From Victivallales bacterium (GTDB lineage: Bacteria; Verrucomicrobiota; Lentisphaeria; Oligosphaerales; Oligosphaeraceae): 7,817 nt of DNA. The stretch is taken from NCBI GenBank assembly GCA_017538465.1, contig JAFYIW010000105.1, positions 1 through 7,817 of the forward strand. The letters run 5' to 3'. Positions 1 to 6,903 of the stretch are shown here, in pieces. The stretch's first letter is position 1. Every line of letters starts with the position of its first letter. The position numbers and the translations under genes are program-made. The notes beneath the pieces are model-generated. The model made no database searches. It saw only the letters and a program-made list of their open reading frames with translations, and was not told the origin of the DNA.

Positions 1-279
1 CGCAATTGGAGGGAAGGCGCATGTGCCATGGCGCAAAATGGAAAAACAAACCATACTTTAATACCTTTTAATAAGACCGTAGGACAATTCACCAAAGAAT
101 CTTCCCATTCACGAGTCACCCTGCCCAATGGATCAACAAACAAGCCCTCATGAACGAATTACATTATGCTAGCACTACGTTCCCCAAGAGAGTCGTTCTC
201 AAAGGCCGCGAATCGCAAGCGCCACTTGGGAAACTATGCGTTTTTTCGTTTTTGCCAGGAATCAGCCCCCCTTCACACG
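1..279. other. Upstream region without a supported gene; leader of the DUF4838 gene
   Basis: This stretch is less GC-rich than the genes that follow, particularly over about 40-110. All three forward frames are open at the left edge and close at 59-61, 69-71 and 151-153, so the tail of an upstream gene cannot be excluded, but none of the three short tails looks like a known protein. Two near-copies of a TTTAATA element lie at about 57-72. An 8-bp palindrome, GCCATGGC, lies near 25-33. T-runs at about 241-256 lie in the leader just before the DUF4838 start. I see no convincing -35/-10 pair, operator or riboswitch. The promoter for the + strand pair probably lies here because no other upstream space is visible, but that is inference. 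Confidence 0.4.
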
Positions 280-2733
280 ATGAACAAGACACTATCCCTT
301 ATTTCTCTTGGTCTGCTGCTGACAATCCTTCCGGCGTCATCTCTGGAATGGCGCAATTCCCTTCGCCCCGAAGCGGCCATCGGCCAGCCGACCATTTCGC
401 TTTTGGACAAGAATGGTGCCCCACGCTATTCCATCGTCATTCCGACCCAGGCCACCGTCCAGGAACAACACGCCGCGAAGACACTGGCGGAAATTCTGGA
501 ACGCTGCTGTGGCAGGCCATTTGCCGTGATGACAGATTCCGCCCCGCAGACCGGTCCGGAACTGCGCGTCGGAGCCACCAGCCGTTCCCCACATTCCGGT
601 CTGGAGTCATGGGACATCGACGGCATCGACATCTTTGTGGAGAAAGATGGCTCGGTGAACCTCCAGGGCGGCCCTGAATTCGGCCTGAACAACGCCATCT
701 ACGCCTTCCTGGAAGAGGACCTGGGCTACCGATACTGGTGGGAGAACGCCGAACGCCTGCCCGCCGAACTCACCTTCTCGCCGGTCAGCCGACGCTATAC
801 CCCGCGGCTTGTTTTCCGCAACCCCTTCTGCGGCCCCTCCTTCTTCGTCGAGTGGTGCCTGCACAACCGGGTCAACTATCCGCATATCAACCTCCCGGCC
901 GAAGCCGGAATCCAGGCACACTGGCTTGGTTTCGCGCACACCCTCCCGTGGTTTCTACCAGAGGACGAGTATTTTGACTCCCATCCGGAATACTTCGCGA
1001 TGGACGAAAAGGGCGAACGTCGTCGCAACCGCCAGCTTTGCGACTCCAACCCGGAAGTCGCCAAAATCGTGGCTGACAACATCCGTAAGGAACTGCAGGC
1101 ACACCCCGACAGCTACTATCGTTGCGTCCATATCTCGCGCCGGGACGGCGGGAACCCCTGCCTCTGCCCCGAATGCTCCGCCATCAATGACCGCGAGGGC
1201 ACACCCGCCGCAACACTCTTCCTGCTGATGAACCGCGTGGCAGCAATCCTCCTGCCGGAATATCCCGACCTTAAATTGATTTCCTTCGCCTACCTGGAGA
1301 CCCGTGAACCGCCCAAGACGTTGAAACTGGCTCCCAGCATCATCGTCGAATACTGCAACGACTACACCTGGAACCATCCCCTGACTCCTGCACGAGAAAT
1401 GGACGAAGTGGTTCGGCAGACGGAAGGATGGTCCGCCATGGCGCCCCTCTACATCTGGGACTACAATATGAACTACGACCATTTCCTGATGCCCTACCCC
1501 AGCCTGGGCTTCACCGCTGACAACATCCGCTTCTGGTGCGAACACCGTGCCTTGGGCATCATGACCGAATGCGCCTTCGCTTCCGACGCCCTCGGGTCCG
1601 AGCGCGACCTGCTGCGCGCTTGGGTCATCGCGCACCTGATGTGGAACCCCGCTCTCGACTGGCGGGAACTCGCCTACGATTTCATTACTGGCTACTTCGA
1701 AAAAGCCGCCGAACCCATCTGGCGCTACAACCAGCGCCTCGAGGCCATTGCGGAACAGTATCGTGACGAACTGGCCACGCCTGCCAATGGCATCCGGTTC
1801 GACTTCACCTCGCCATACTTCACGCCGGCATTTGTGGCAGGAGCGGATGCCGAATACGCGCAGGCCTTTGAACTTGCCAAAGGAGATGACGAACTCACCT
1901 GGCGCATCGAGCGCGACTACCTGCCCATCTTGTACACCAAGATGAATCTGGCGCTCATCAAAGGCGAGGATCCTGGCGACTACGAAGAGATGGTCAGACG
2001 CTTCACCGCCACCACGGCAAAAGCAGGCTTGACCACCTTGGGGGAAAAGAGCCAGAATCGCATCGAAGACTTCACTTATCAGCGGCCCCTGTCGCGCTCC
2101 CCCGAAATGCTTGTCTTCGACTCCGGCGACTGCAAGGTGGTCCGCCTGGACGCGCGATGGAAGTTCCAGATGGTCTCGCTGCTCGAAAATGGCTTGGCAG
2201 AGGACGAGCATCCCGAAGGCTTCGCGCCTCCCCCAGAAGATGAAGGACTGGCGCTGGCCGCGCTCAGCGAAGAGGTGGATGACTCCAATTGGCTTCCCTA
2301 TCTGGACAACTGCGGCTATGGCTGGGAAAAGCAGGGCCAGGAGAAATCCACCGGAACCGGCGTGCTGCGACAGCACTTCCGTCTTCCCGTCACCGAAACC
2401 TACGCGCACTGGTATCTGGTGATTCCCGGCTGCGACGAGGATGCCTGGGTGTACCTGAATGGGCAGCTTGTCGCTGAACACACCGTCGCCAGCACGGGAC
2501 TCATGCCGGACGACCTTTGGTTCCACCCCGTCGTCACGGAAGTCACCAACGCCTTGAACTATGGATATGCGGAGAACTTCCTTGCCGTGCGCATCTTCAA
2601 CCGCGCCAAAATGGGCGGAATCTACGCCTCGGCGTATCTTGTCGGCTCCCAGGCGCCGCTAACCCCTGCACAGGCCTACAACGCCATCCCGGCCGCCAAC
2701 CCCTATGGTTGCAGCCAGGCTTTTCCCCATTGA
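280..2733 (+). CDS. Secreted DUF4838 protein with GH67-like N-terminal domain and C-terminal jelly roll
   Basis: This is an 817-residue exported protein, probably a glycoside hydrolase or glycan-binding protein acting outside the cytoplasm. The ATG at 280 was chosen because it begins a signal peptide: MNKT, then a hydrophobic core (about residues 5-19), then a PASS-like cleavage region near 20-23. An upstream in-frame ATG at 166 would bury this signal behind 38 residues. No Shine-Dalgarno site is seen for either. Residues about 48-154 resemble the N-terminal domain of alpha-glucuronidases (GH67), ending in a GLNNAIYAFLEEDLGYRYWW block (135-154). Residues about 210-470 match the DUF4838 pattern, with a cysteine cluster CLCPEC (C294, C296, C299), an EYCNDYTW segment (357-364) and a late block around TEC (429-431) and MWNP (454-457). 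Residues about 627-790 look like a beta-sandwich of the galactose-binding or GH2 sugar-binding type, with DSNWLPY and a VYLNGQLV strand. No catalytic residue of DUF4838 proteins is known to me, so activity and substrate are open. The glycyl radical enzyme gene follows after 73 bp and is probably co-transcribed. Confidence 0.9.
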   Translation: MNKTLSLISLGLLLTILPASSLEWRNSLRPEAAIGQPTISLLDKNGAPRYSIVIPTQATVQEQHAAKTLAEILERCCGRPFAVMTDSAPQTGPELRVGATSRSPHSGLESWDIDGIDIFVEKDGSVNLQGGPEFGLNNAIYAFLEEDLGYRYWWENAERLPAELTFSPVSRRYTPRLVFRNPFCGPSFFVEWCLHNRVNYPHINLPAEAGIQAHWLGFAHTLPWFLPEDEYFDSHPEYFAMDEKGERRRNRQLCDSNPEVAKIVADNIRKELQAHPDSYYRCVHISRRDGGNPCLCPECSAINDREGTPAATLFLLMNRVAAILLPEYPDLKLISFAYLETREPPKTLKLAPSIIVEYCNDYTWNHPLTPAREMDEVVRQTEGWSAMAPLYIWDYNMNYDHFLMPYPSLGFTADNIRFWCEHRALGIMTECAFASDALGSERDLLRAWVIAHLMWNPALDWRELAYDFITGYFEKAAEPIWRYNQRLEAIAEQYRDELATPANGIRFDFTSPYFTPAFVAGADAEYAQAFELAKGDDELTWRIERDYLPILYTKMNLALIKGEDPGDYEEMVRRFTATTAKAGLTTLGEKSQNRIEDFTYQRPLSRSPEMLVFDSGDCKVVRLDARWKFQMVSLLENGLAEDEHPEGFAPPPEDEGLALAALSEEVDDSNWLPYLDNCGYGWEKQGQEKSTGTGVLRQHFRLPVTETYAHWYLVIPGCDEDAWVYLNGQLVAEHTVASTGLMPDDLWFHPVVTEVTNALNYGYAENFLAVRIFNRAKMGGIYASAYLVGSQAPLTPAQAYNAIPAANPYGCSQAFPH

Positions 2734-2806
2734 GTGCATCTTGTCCAAGGGAAAATCGCAAAGGCGAGTCACCTTCCGGTAAAAAACAACGAACATCTTC
2801 GCGCGA

Positions 2807-4978
2807 ATGGCGCTTCATTTCCATTTTGATCTTGACCCCTTCGGCCGTGCCTTCACGGAACACGCGGAGGCCTCGGTCGCCGTGCGGCTGGGCTATGCCT
2901 TGCTGGCATCGGCGAAATACCGCCCCATCACTTGGCCGGAGTGCTGCATGCTTCCGACCGTCGGCCCCGTGGCCTCCAATGGCGCATCGTTCTTCACCTC
3001 GGGGAGCGGAATCGCCTACGACGAAAAACTCTATGCCCGCCTGAAGGACGAGCATCCAGAGCACCGTACGGAGTTGGAGGAAATCCGCCAGACCGTCATC
3101 GAGGCATCGACCTGGAAGCACATCCACGAGTCGATTTCCTCTGCGGAATGGCGGCTCGTGCGCTCCCACGCCTGCTGGGGCGGGACCTGGATCGGTCACG
3201 GAAACCCCGACTACGGGCGGCTCCTCCGTCTGGGCACGAATGGCCTGCGGAAATACCTTGAGGAATGCCGAGCGAAGAATCCCGGGCACGACGACTTCTA
3301 TCTCGCCAGCCGGCTCACGCTCGATGCCCTGGATGTCCTCGGAGACCGCATTCTCGCCGAGGCGGAACAGAAGTCGCGGATTGACGGACCACAGCAAAAG
3401 GAGTGGTCACGCATCCGCGACGACTTCCGCCGCATCCCGCGCGAGGGGGCCTTCGACATGCACTCCGCTGCGATATTCTTCTGGCTCCTCTTCACCTTCG
3501 ACGCCATCGACTCGCCTGGTCGCCTCGACCAGTTCATGTATGAATACTACCGCCTCAGCCCGTTGGAGGAGAGCGAGGAGATGGTCACGCGACTGCTGGA
3601 GGCGATGCACCAAGTACGCGCCTGGAATCTCTGTCTCTCCGGCTCCAACGCAGAATGGCAGGACGAGACGAACGACCTCTCCTATCTGATTCTCCGACGC
3701 GTCAAGGAACTGCGCTATCAGACGCCGAACCTGACCGTGCGTGTCCACCGCAATACCCCCGAGCGCCTCTGGCGCATGTCCGCCGAATGCCTTGCCACCG
3801 GCAACGGCCTGCCCGCACTCTACAATGACGAGGTGGTCTGCCCTGCCCTCGAAAAACTCGGCATCCCGCCCGCCGACAGCCACGAATACTGCATGAATGG
3901 CTGCAACCAGATCGACATCTTCGGCAAATCCCACATGGGGCTGGAGGACGGCGAGGTCAACCTCGCCAAAGTCCTGGAACTCACTCTGCACGACGGCTTC
4001 GACTACGCGGTTTCACCCCCAGAGGCCATCGCGCCATCGTTCGGTTCCGCGCGTCAGGCGACCTCCTTCGCGGAGTTCCTGTCGCTCTACGACCGGATGC
4101 TCGACCACATCATCGGCTTCACCTGCGACCTCGCCAACCGCTGCCAGGAAATCTACGCGCAAGTCGCCCCGAATCCCCTGCGCTCCTGCCTGATTCAGGA
4201 TTGCCTCGAAACCGCTCGCGACTACAAGAGCGGCGGTCCGCGCTACGGCCATGGTCAGATTCTCGCCGAAGGCATCGCCGACACCGCGGACTCCCTCTGG
4301 GCCATCAAGACGCTCGTCTTCGACCAGCGTAAATACACGATGGACGAACTGGTTACGGCGTTAGAGGACGACTTTATCGGCCACGACCAACTCTGGCACG
4401 ACTTCAAAAACTGTGAGAAATTCGGCAATGACCTCCCGGAAGTGGACGAACTCTGCGCCGAAGTCGTGGACCACTTCATGCGGGAACTCAAAAAGCACCG
4501 CACCTTCCGCGGAGGCATCTACACAGGAGGATGCAGTCCCTTCTCCCGCGCCGCAGAAAATGGCGTGGCCACCGCCGCCCTCCCCAACGGCAAGCGCAAG
4601 GGCGAGCCGCAATTCGCGGACGCCATCGGCGCCACGCCAGGCAATGACACCCACGGCCCCACCGCCGCCCTCAAGTCGCAGATGCGCTATCGGCAGACCG
4701 AGGCGGGAAGCGGCTTCATCACCCAGCTCAAATTCGCCAAGTCGCTCTTCTGCACCGAGGACGGCATGAACGCCTTCATCGCCTTGGCCAAGACCTACTT
4801 CGACAACGGCGGACAGCAACTCTCCATCAATGTCCTGGACCGCCAGGCGCTCCTGGACGCGCAGCAGCACCCCGAACGCCACCGCGACCTCATCGTGCGC
4901 GTCGGGGGCTACAGCGAATACTTCGGCAACCTTACTCCTGACCTCCAGCAGAATGTCATCGACCGCAGTGAATTTTAA
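2807..4978 (+). CDS. Glycyl radical enzyme, pyruvate formate-lyase superfamily, substrate unknown
   Basis: This 723-residue cytoplasmic enzyme should carry a protein-based glycyl radical and do radical chemistry (elimination, C-C cleavage or similar) under anaerobic conditions. The start is fixed by an in-frame stop at 2780-2782, after which ATG 2807 is the first usual start codon; no Shine-Dalgarno site is seen. Family blocks are in order: GHGNPDY with a following LLRLGTNGLRKYLEE (about 130-152), the active-site loop with G365-C366-N367-Q368, the GNDTHGPTAAL block (612-622), and the C-terminal radical motif R698-V-G-G701-Y702 followed by SEYFGNL. G701 is the expected radical glycine and C366 the expected thiyl cysteine. 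A second cysteine, C362, lies four residues before it. In characterised dehydratases and lyases such as CutC and glycerol dehydratase the loop reads GCxE; here Gln replaces that Glu, so the reaction may differ from simple elimination. The length is slightly short for the family (about 750-850). An activating radical-SAM enzyme is required but none is in the window. The upstream secreted DUF4838 gene hints at a carbohydrate-derived substrate, which is inference only. Family assignment is firm; function is not. Confidence 0.95.
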   Translation: MALHFHFDLDPFGRAFTEHAEASVAVRLGYALLASAKYRPITWPECCMLPTVGPVASNGASFFTSGSGIAYDEKLYARLKDEHPEHRTELEEIRQTVIEASTWKHIHESISSAEWRLVRSHACWGGTWIGHGNPDYGRLLRLGTNGLRKYLEECRAKNPGHDDFYLASRLTLDALDVLGDRILAEAEQKSRIDGPQQKEWSRIRDDFRRIPREGAFDMHSAAIFFWLLFTFDAIDSPGRLDQFMYEYYRLSPLEESEEMVTRLLEAMHQVRAWNLCLSGSNAEWQDETNDLSYLILRRVKELRYQTPNLTVRVHRNTPERLWRMSAECLATGNGLPALYNDEVVCPALEKLGIPPADSHEYCMNGCNQIDIFGKSHMGLEDGEVNLAKVLELTLHDGFDYAVSPPEAIAPSFGSARQATSFAEFLSLYDRMLDHIIGFTCDLANRCQEIYAQVAPNPLRSCLIQDCLETARDYKSGGPRYGHGQILAEGIADTADSLWAIKTLVFDQRKYTMDELVTALEDDFIGHDQLWHDFKNCEKFGNDLPEVDELCAEVVDHFMRELKKHRTFRGGIYTGGCSPFSRAAENGVATAALPNGKRKGEPQFADAIGATPGNDTHGPTAALKSQMRYRQTEAGSGFITQLKFAKSLFCTEDGMNAFIALAKTYFDNGGQQLSINVLDRQALLDAQQHPERHRDLIVRVGGYSEYFGNLTPDLQQNVIDRSEF

Positions 4979-5015
4979 TATAACTATATGTTATACAATA
5001 TATTTATAATATATT
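4979..5015. terminator. Candidate bidirectional terminator region between convergent genes
   Basis: Directly after the stop codon of the glycyl radical enzyme gene are two adjacent inverted repeats. The first is TATAAC-TATAT-GTTATA (4979-4995), with a 6-bp stem and 5-base loop. The second is AATATAT-TTATA-ATATATT (4997-5015), with a 7-bp stem and 5-base loop. Both are perfect but made almost wholly of A and T, so the stems are weak and lack the GC-rich base of a classical intrinsic terminator. Their place between two convergent genes, in the only strongly AT-rich stretch of the window, favours a role in ending transcription from both sides. AT-rich composition alone produces such repeats easily. 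Confidence 0.35.
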
Positions 5016-5031
5016 TAATTGACGCAAGTCG

Positions 5032-5700
5032 TCATTCGTCCGACGACAAGCCGTAGTATTCCCGCAACTGTGGCAGATTGTCCTCAAAAGTCCCCTCGTG
5101 GAAAATCGGCGGTGGCAGTTTTTCGCGACGGCAGACTCCAGTAAAGCAGGTATGCCAGCACGGCAGTAGCTTTTCCGCCTGCTTGAACTTCCCAATCAAC
5201 TCCGGATGGGCTTGACAGAACGGATGGGCGTCGTCCAGCACGCCCCCTGGATAGACTGTCGTGTCCGGCTGGAGGACTTTCGCATTTTCCTCGTATGTAT
5301 GAAATGCGCTTCGAGCCATAGTTCTGGGGAAATTGATCCTGCCCGAAGGGCCATAGCCGGCCTGTTGCGGTGGATAGAGCAGCAACGCCAGCAGAATGGC
5401 CACGCTGGACACAACACTGCCAAACGCCGACAGCCGAAATCTGCCCCGGTAGAACGAGCATGCCCAGAGTATTAGACCGAGGCAAATGAGCGACACCGTG
5501 AAAAGATGCGGCGCGGCGGTGGTTAAAAGCAGCCCCTCAAACAAGCCGACCACGAGCAGCAGTCCCAGGCACGCATCCGCCAGTTGCCGTCGTTGCGTTT
5601 TGGCAGACGGCGGCAAGGGACGGAACGCCAAGCCGAGCATCGTCAGCATGCTTGCCCAGACAGCCAGCTGAAAAATGGCATAGATGTCATCAAAACCCAT
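5032..5700 (-). CDS. Small integral membrane protein with four helices and a cysteine-bearing C-terminal tail
   Basis: I do not recognise a family for this 222-residue protein. Four hydrophobic segments are visible at about 6-26, 41-61, 65-83 and 90-109. The loops at 27-40 (with K34, R37, R38) and 84-89 (YRGRFR) are positively charged and so probably cytoplasmic, which places both the N-terminus and the 110-222 tail outside the cytoplasmic membrane. The tail is soluble in character and holds four cysteines, C162, C181, C185 and C190, with a CWHTCFTGVC cluster that could form disulfides or bind a metal. The ATG at 5698-5700 was chosen; a TTG at 5755-5757 would extend it by 19 polar residues and overlap the aminotransferase gene by 35 bp. 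No clear Shine-Dalgarno site precedes either. It is the last gene of the leftward operon, 22 bp after the aminotransferase. The consistent hydrophobic pattern and the tight spacing support a real gene. Confidence 0.75.
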   Translation of the reverse strand: MGFDDIYAIFQLAVWASMLTMLGLAFRPLPPSAKTQRRQLADACLGLLLVVGLFEGLLLTTAAPHLFTVSLICLGLILWACSFYRGRFRLSAFGSVVSSVAILLALLLYPPQQAGYGPSGRINFPRTMARSAFHTYEENAKVLQPDTTVYPGGVLDDAHPFCQAHPELIGKFKQAEKLLPCWHTCFTGVCRREKLPPPIFHEGTFEDNLPQLREYYGLSSDE

Positions 5701-5722
5701 TTCGTTTTCGTGGTTGCCCCGC

Positions 5723-6859
5723 TCACAGTTTTCGGGTGTCGGCCTCCACCTGGTCAAGCGGCGTATTCCAGGCGGGAGTGAGATAGGCCGAGCGCTTCAG
5801 GAGATCCAGCGTACGCGGGGCGGCGGTCGCGTCGTAATGGGCATCCGCGCCAGCCGGGGTGAGATACGGATTCACGTCATCGCGATAGGCGCGCTTCTCC
5901 ACCAACGGCGGCCAGTTGATGAAGATATGCCTTCCGGCATTCTGGAAGATGCTCCCCCATCCCAGCACGCCGACGCGTGAGTCAAACTCCTCCGGCGTGC
6001 CAAACTGCAGCACGACCGTCGCCGCGGACTCCGGGTCATTGTGTGGCGCAAGGCGGTATTTGCCGACCTCCTGAATGACCTCGCGCATCCGCTTCACGCG
6101 CAAGCGCAGTTCGGCCATCCATCCGTCCAATTTCTTCAGCTGCTCAAAAATCATCGCCCCCTGGATTTCGCTGGCGCGGTAGTCCTGTCCGGCGAACATT
6201 GGAATCTGAACCGGGGCATCGTAGGACTGTACAAAGGTCCCTGCATCATGCCAGAGGCGCGCGCGGTCGAAGAGTTCCGCGTCGTCGGTGACAATCGCCC
6301 CGCCCTCGCCGCAGGTGATGTTCTTGTAGTTGTTGAAGCTGAAGCATCCGATGGCCCCGAAGGTGCCCAGCCGCCGTCCCTGGTAGAGTCCGCCGACCGC
6401 CTGACAGGCATCCTCCACCACCGGAATGCCATGGCGGTTCGCAATCGCCATGATGCGCTCCATGTTGCAGGGCAGATTCGCCATGTGGATGACCACAATC
6501 GCCTTCGTGCGCGGGGAGATCTTGCGCTCCAGGTCATCCGGATCCATGGTGAGCGTCTCGTCAATCTCCACCAGTTTCGGCACCGCCTGGAGCAGCATCG
6601 GCGCCAGCGGCGTGGAAATCCACGTGTAGGCGGAGAGCAGCACCTCGTCGCCGGGGCCAATGCCCAGGGCGACCATCGCGCACATCAGGGCGCTCGTCCC
6701 GGAATTCACCATCAGGGCGTATTTCACGCCCATCTTCTCCGCCAAGGCGCGTTCCGCCTTCGCCAGATAGCCCTCCGTACCCGCCTGAAAGCGCGTCAGC
6801 CGACCGCTCTTGAGCACCTCGGTGACCGCCTGGATTTCCTCTGGACCGATTTCAAACAT
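5723..6859 (-). CDS. DegT/DnrJ/EryC1/StrS-family PLP aminotransferase
   Basis: This 378-residue cytoplasmic enzyme belongs to the fold-type I PLP family that transfers an amino group, usually from glutamate or glutamine, to a keto-sugar or a related cyclic ketone. Visible landmarks are the phosphate-binding N52-S-G-T-S-A-L58, the VEDACQA block (148-154) with D150 that contacts the PLP ring nitrogen and Q153, and the SFNNYKNITCGEGG block (174-187) with K179 as the Schiff-base lysine. A GQDYRASEIQGA segment typical of the family follows. All expected catalytic residues are present and the length is normal. The opening GPEEIQAVTEVLKSGRLTR and the DETLTMDPDDLE segment recall transaminases such as KdnA (8-amino-3,8-dideoxy-manno-octulosonate synthesis), but a sugar or inosose substrate is equally possible. 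An AAGGA site sits 6 bases before the ATG. The gene lies 44 bp after the DUF4434 gene and 22 bp before the membrane-protein gene. Confidence 0.93.
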   Translation of the reverse strand: MFEIGPEEIQAVTEVLKSGRLTRFQAGTEGYLAKAERALAEKMGVKYALMVNSGTSALMCAMVALGIGPGDEVLLSAYTWISTPLAPMLLQAVPKLVEIDETLTMDPDDLERKISPRTKAIVVIHMANLPCNMERIMAIANRHGIPVVEDACQAVGGLYQGRRLGTFGAIGCFSFNNYKNITCGEGGAIVTDDAELFDRARLWHDAGTFVQSYDAPVQIPMFAGQDYRASEIQGAMIFEQLKKLDGWMAELRLRVKRMREVIQEVGKYRLAPHNDPESAATVVLQFGTPEEFDSRVGVLGWGSIFQNAGRHIFINWPPLVEKRAYRDDVNPYLTPAGADAHYDATAAPRTLDLLKRSAYLTPAWNTPLDQVEADTRKL

Positions 6860-6865
6860 CTTTAA

Positions 6866-6870
6866 TCCTT
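6866..6870 (-). promoter_or_regulatory. Shine-Dalgarno site of the aminotransferase gene
   Basis: AAGGA on the minus strand, with a 6-base spacer to the ATG at 6857-6859. It confirms that start. It is the only clear ribosome binding site seen in front of a gene in this window; the other three complete genes lack one. Confidence 0.7.
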
Positions 6871-6903
6871 ATCTCGTGAAATGAATTGTAAAGCGCGATG
6901 CGA

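Noticed and set aside
1..54. Minus-strand frame starting at 54 and running off the left edge, with an AAAAGG site about 9 bases upstream
   Set aside because: Only 18 codons are visible and the peptide is unrecognisable. A divergent gene is possible, but the evidence is too thin to call it.
1..153. Plus-strand frame open from the edge to a stop at 151-153
   Set aside because: The 50-residue peptide is polar and unlike any family I know, and the other two frames are also open at the edge, so none can be preferred.
219..250. Possible hairpin (CGCA / TGCG, CAAG / CTTG) before the T-run in the DUF4838 leader, as an attenuator
   Set aside because: Stems are only 4 bp with long loops; too weak to call.
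166..279. N-terminal extension of the DUF4838 protein from the ATG at 166
   Set aside because: It would place 38 charged residues in front of a clear signal peptide; the start at 280 explains the sequence better.
955..2526. Long minus-strand open frame (523 codons) inside the DUF4838 gene
   Set aside because: It lies opposite a gene with clear domain matches; its protein is low in recognisable motifs, and such long antisense frames arise from GC-rich third positions.
2597..3397. Minus-strand open frame of 266 codons across the junction of the two + strand genes
   Set aside because: It overlaps both well-supported genes and shows no recognisable domain.
6041..6865. Plus-strand open frame of 274 codons opposite the aminotransferase gene
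   Set aside because: The opposite strand encodes an aminotransferase with all catalytic blocks; the antisense product is rich in His, Arg and Gln as expected for a shadow frame.
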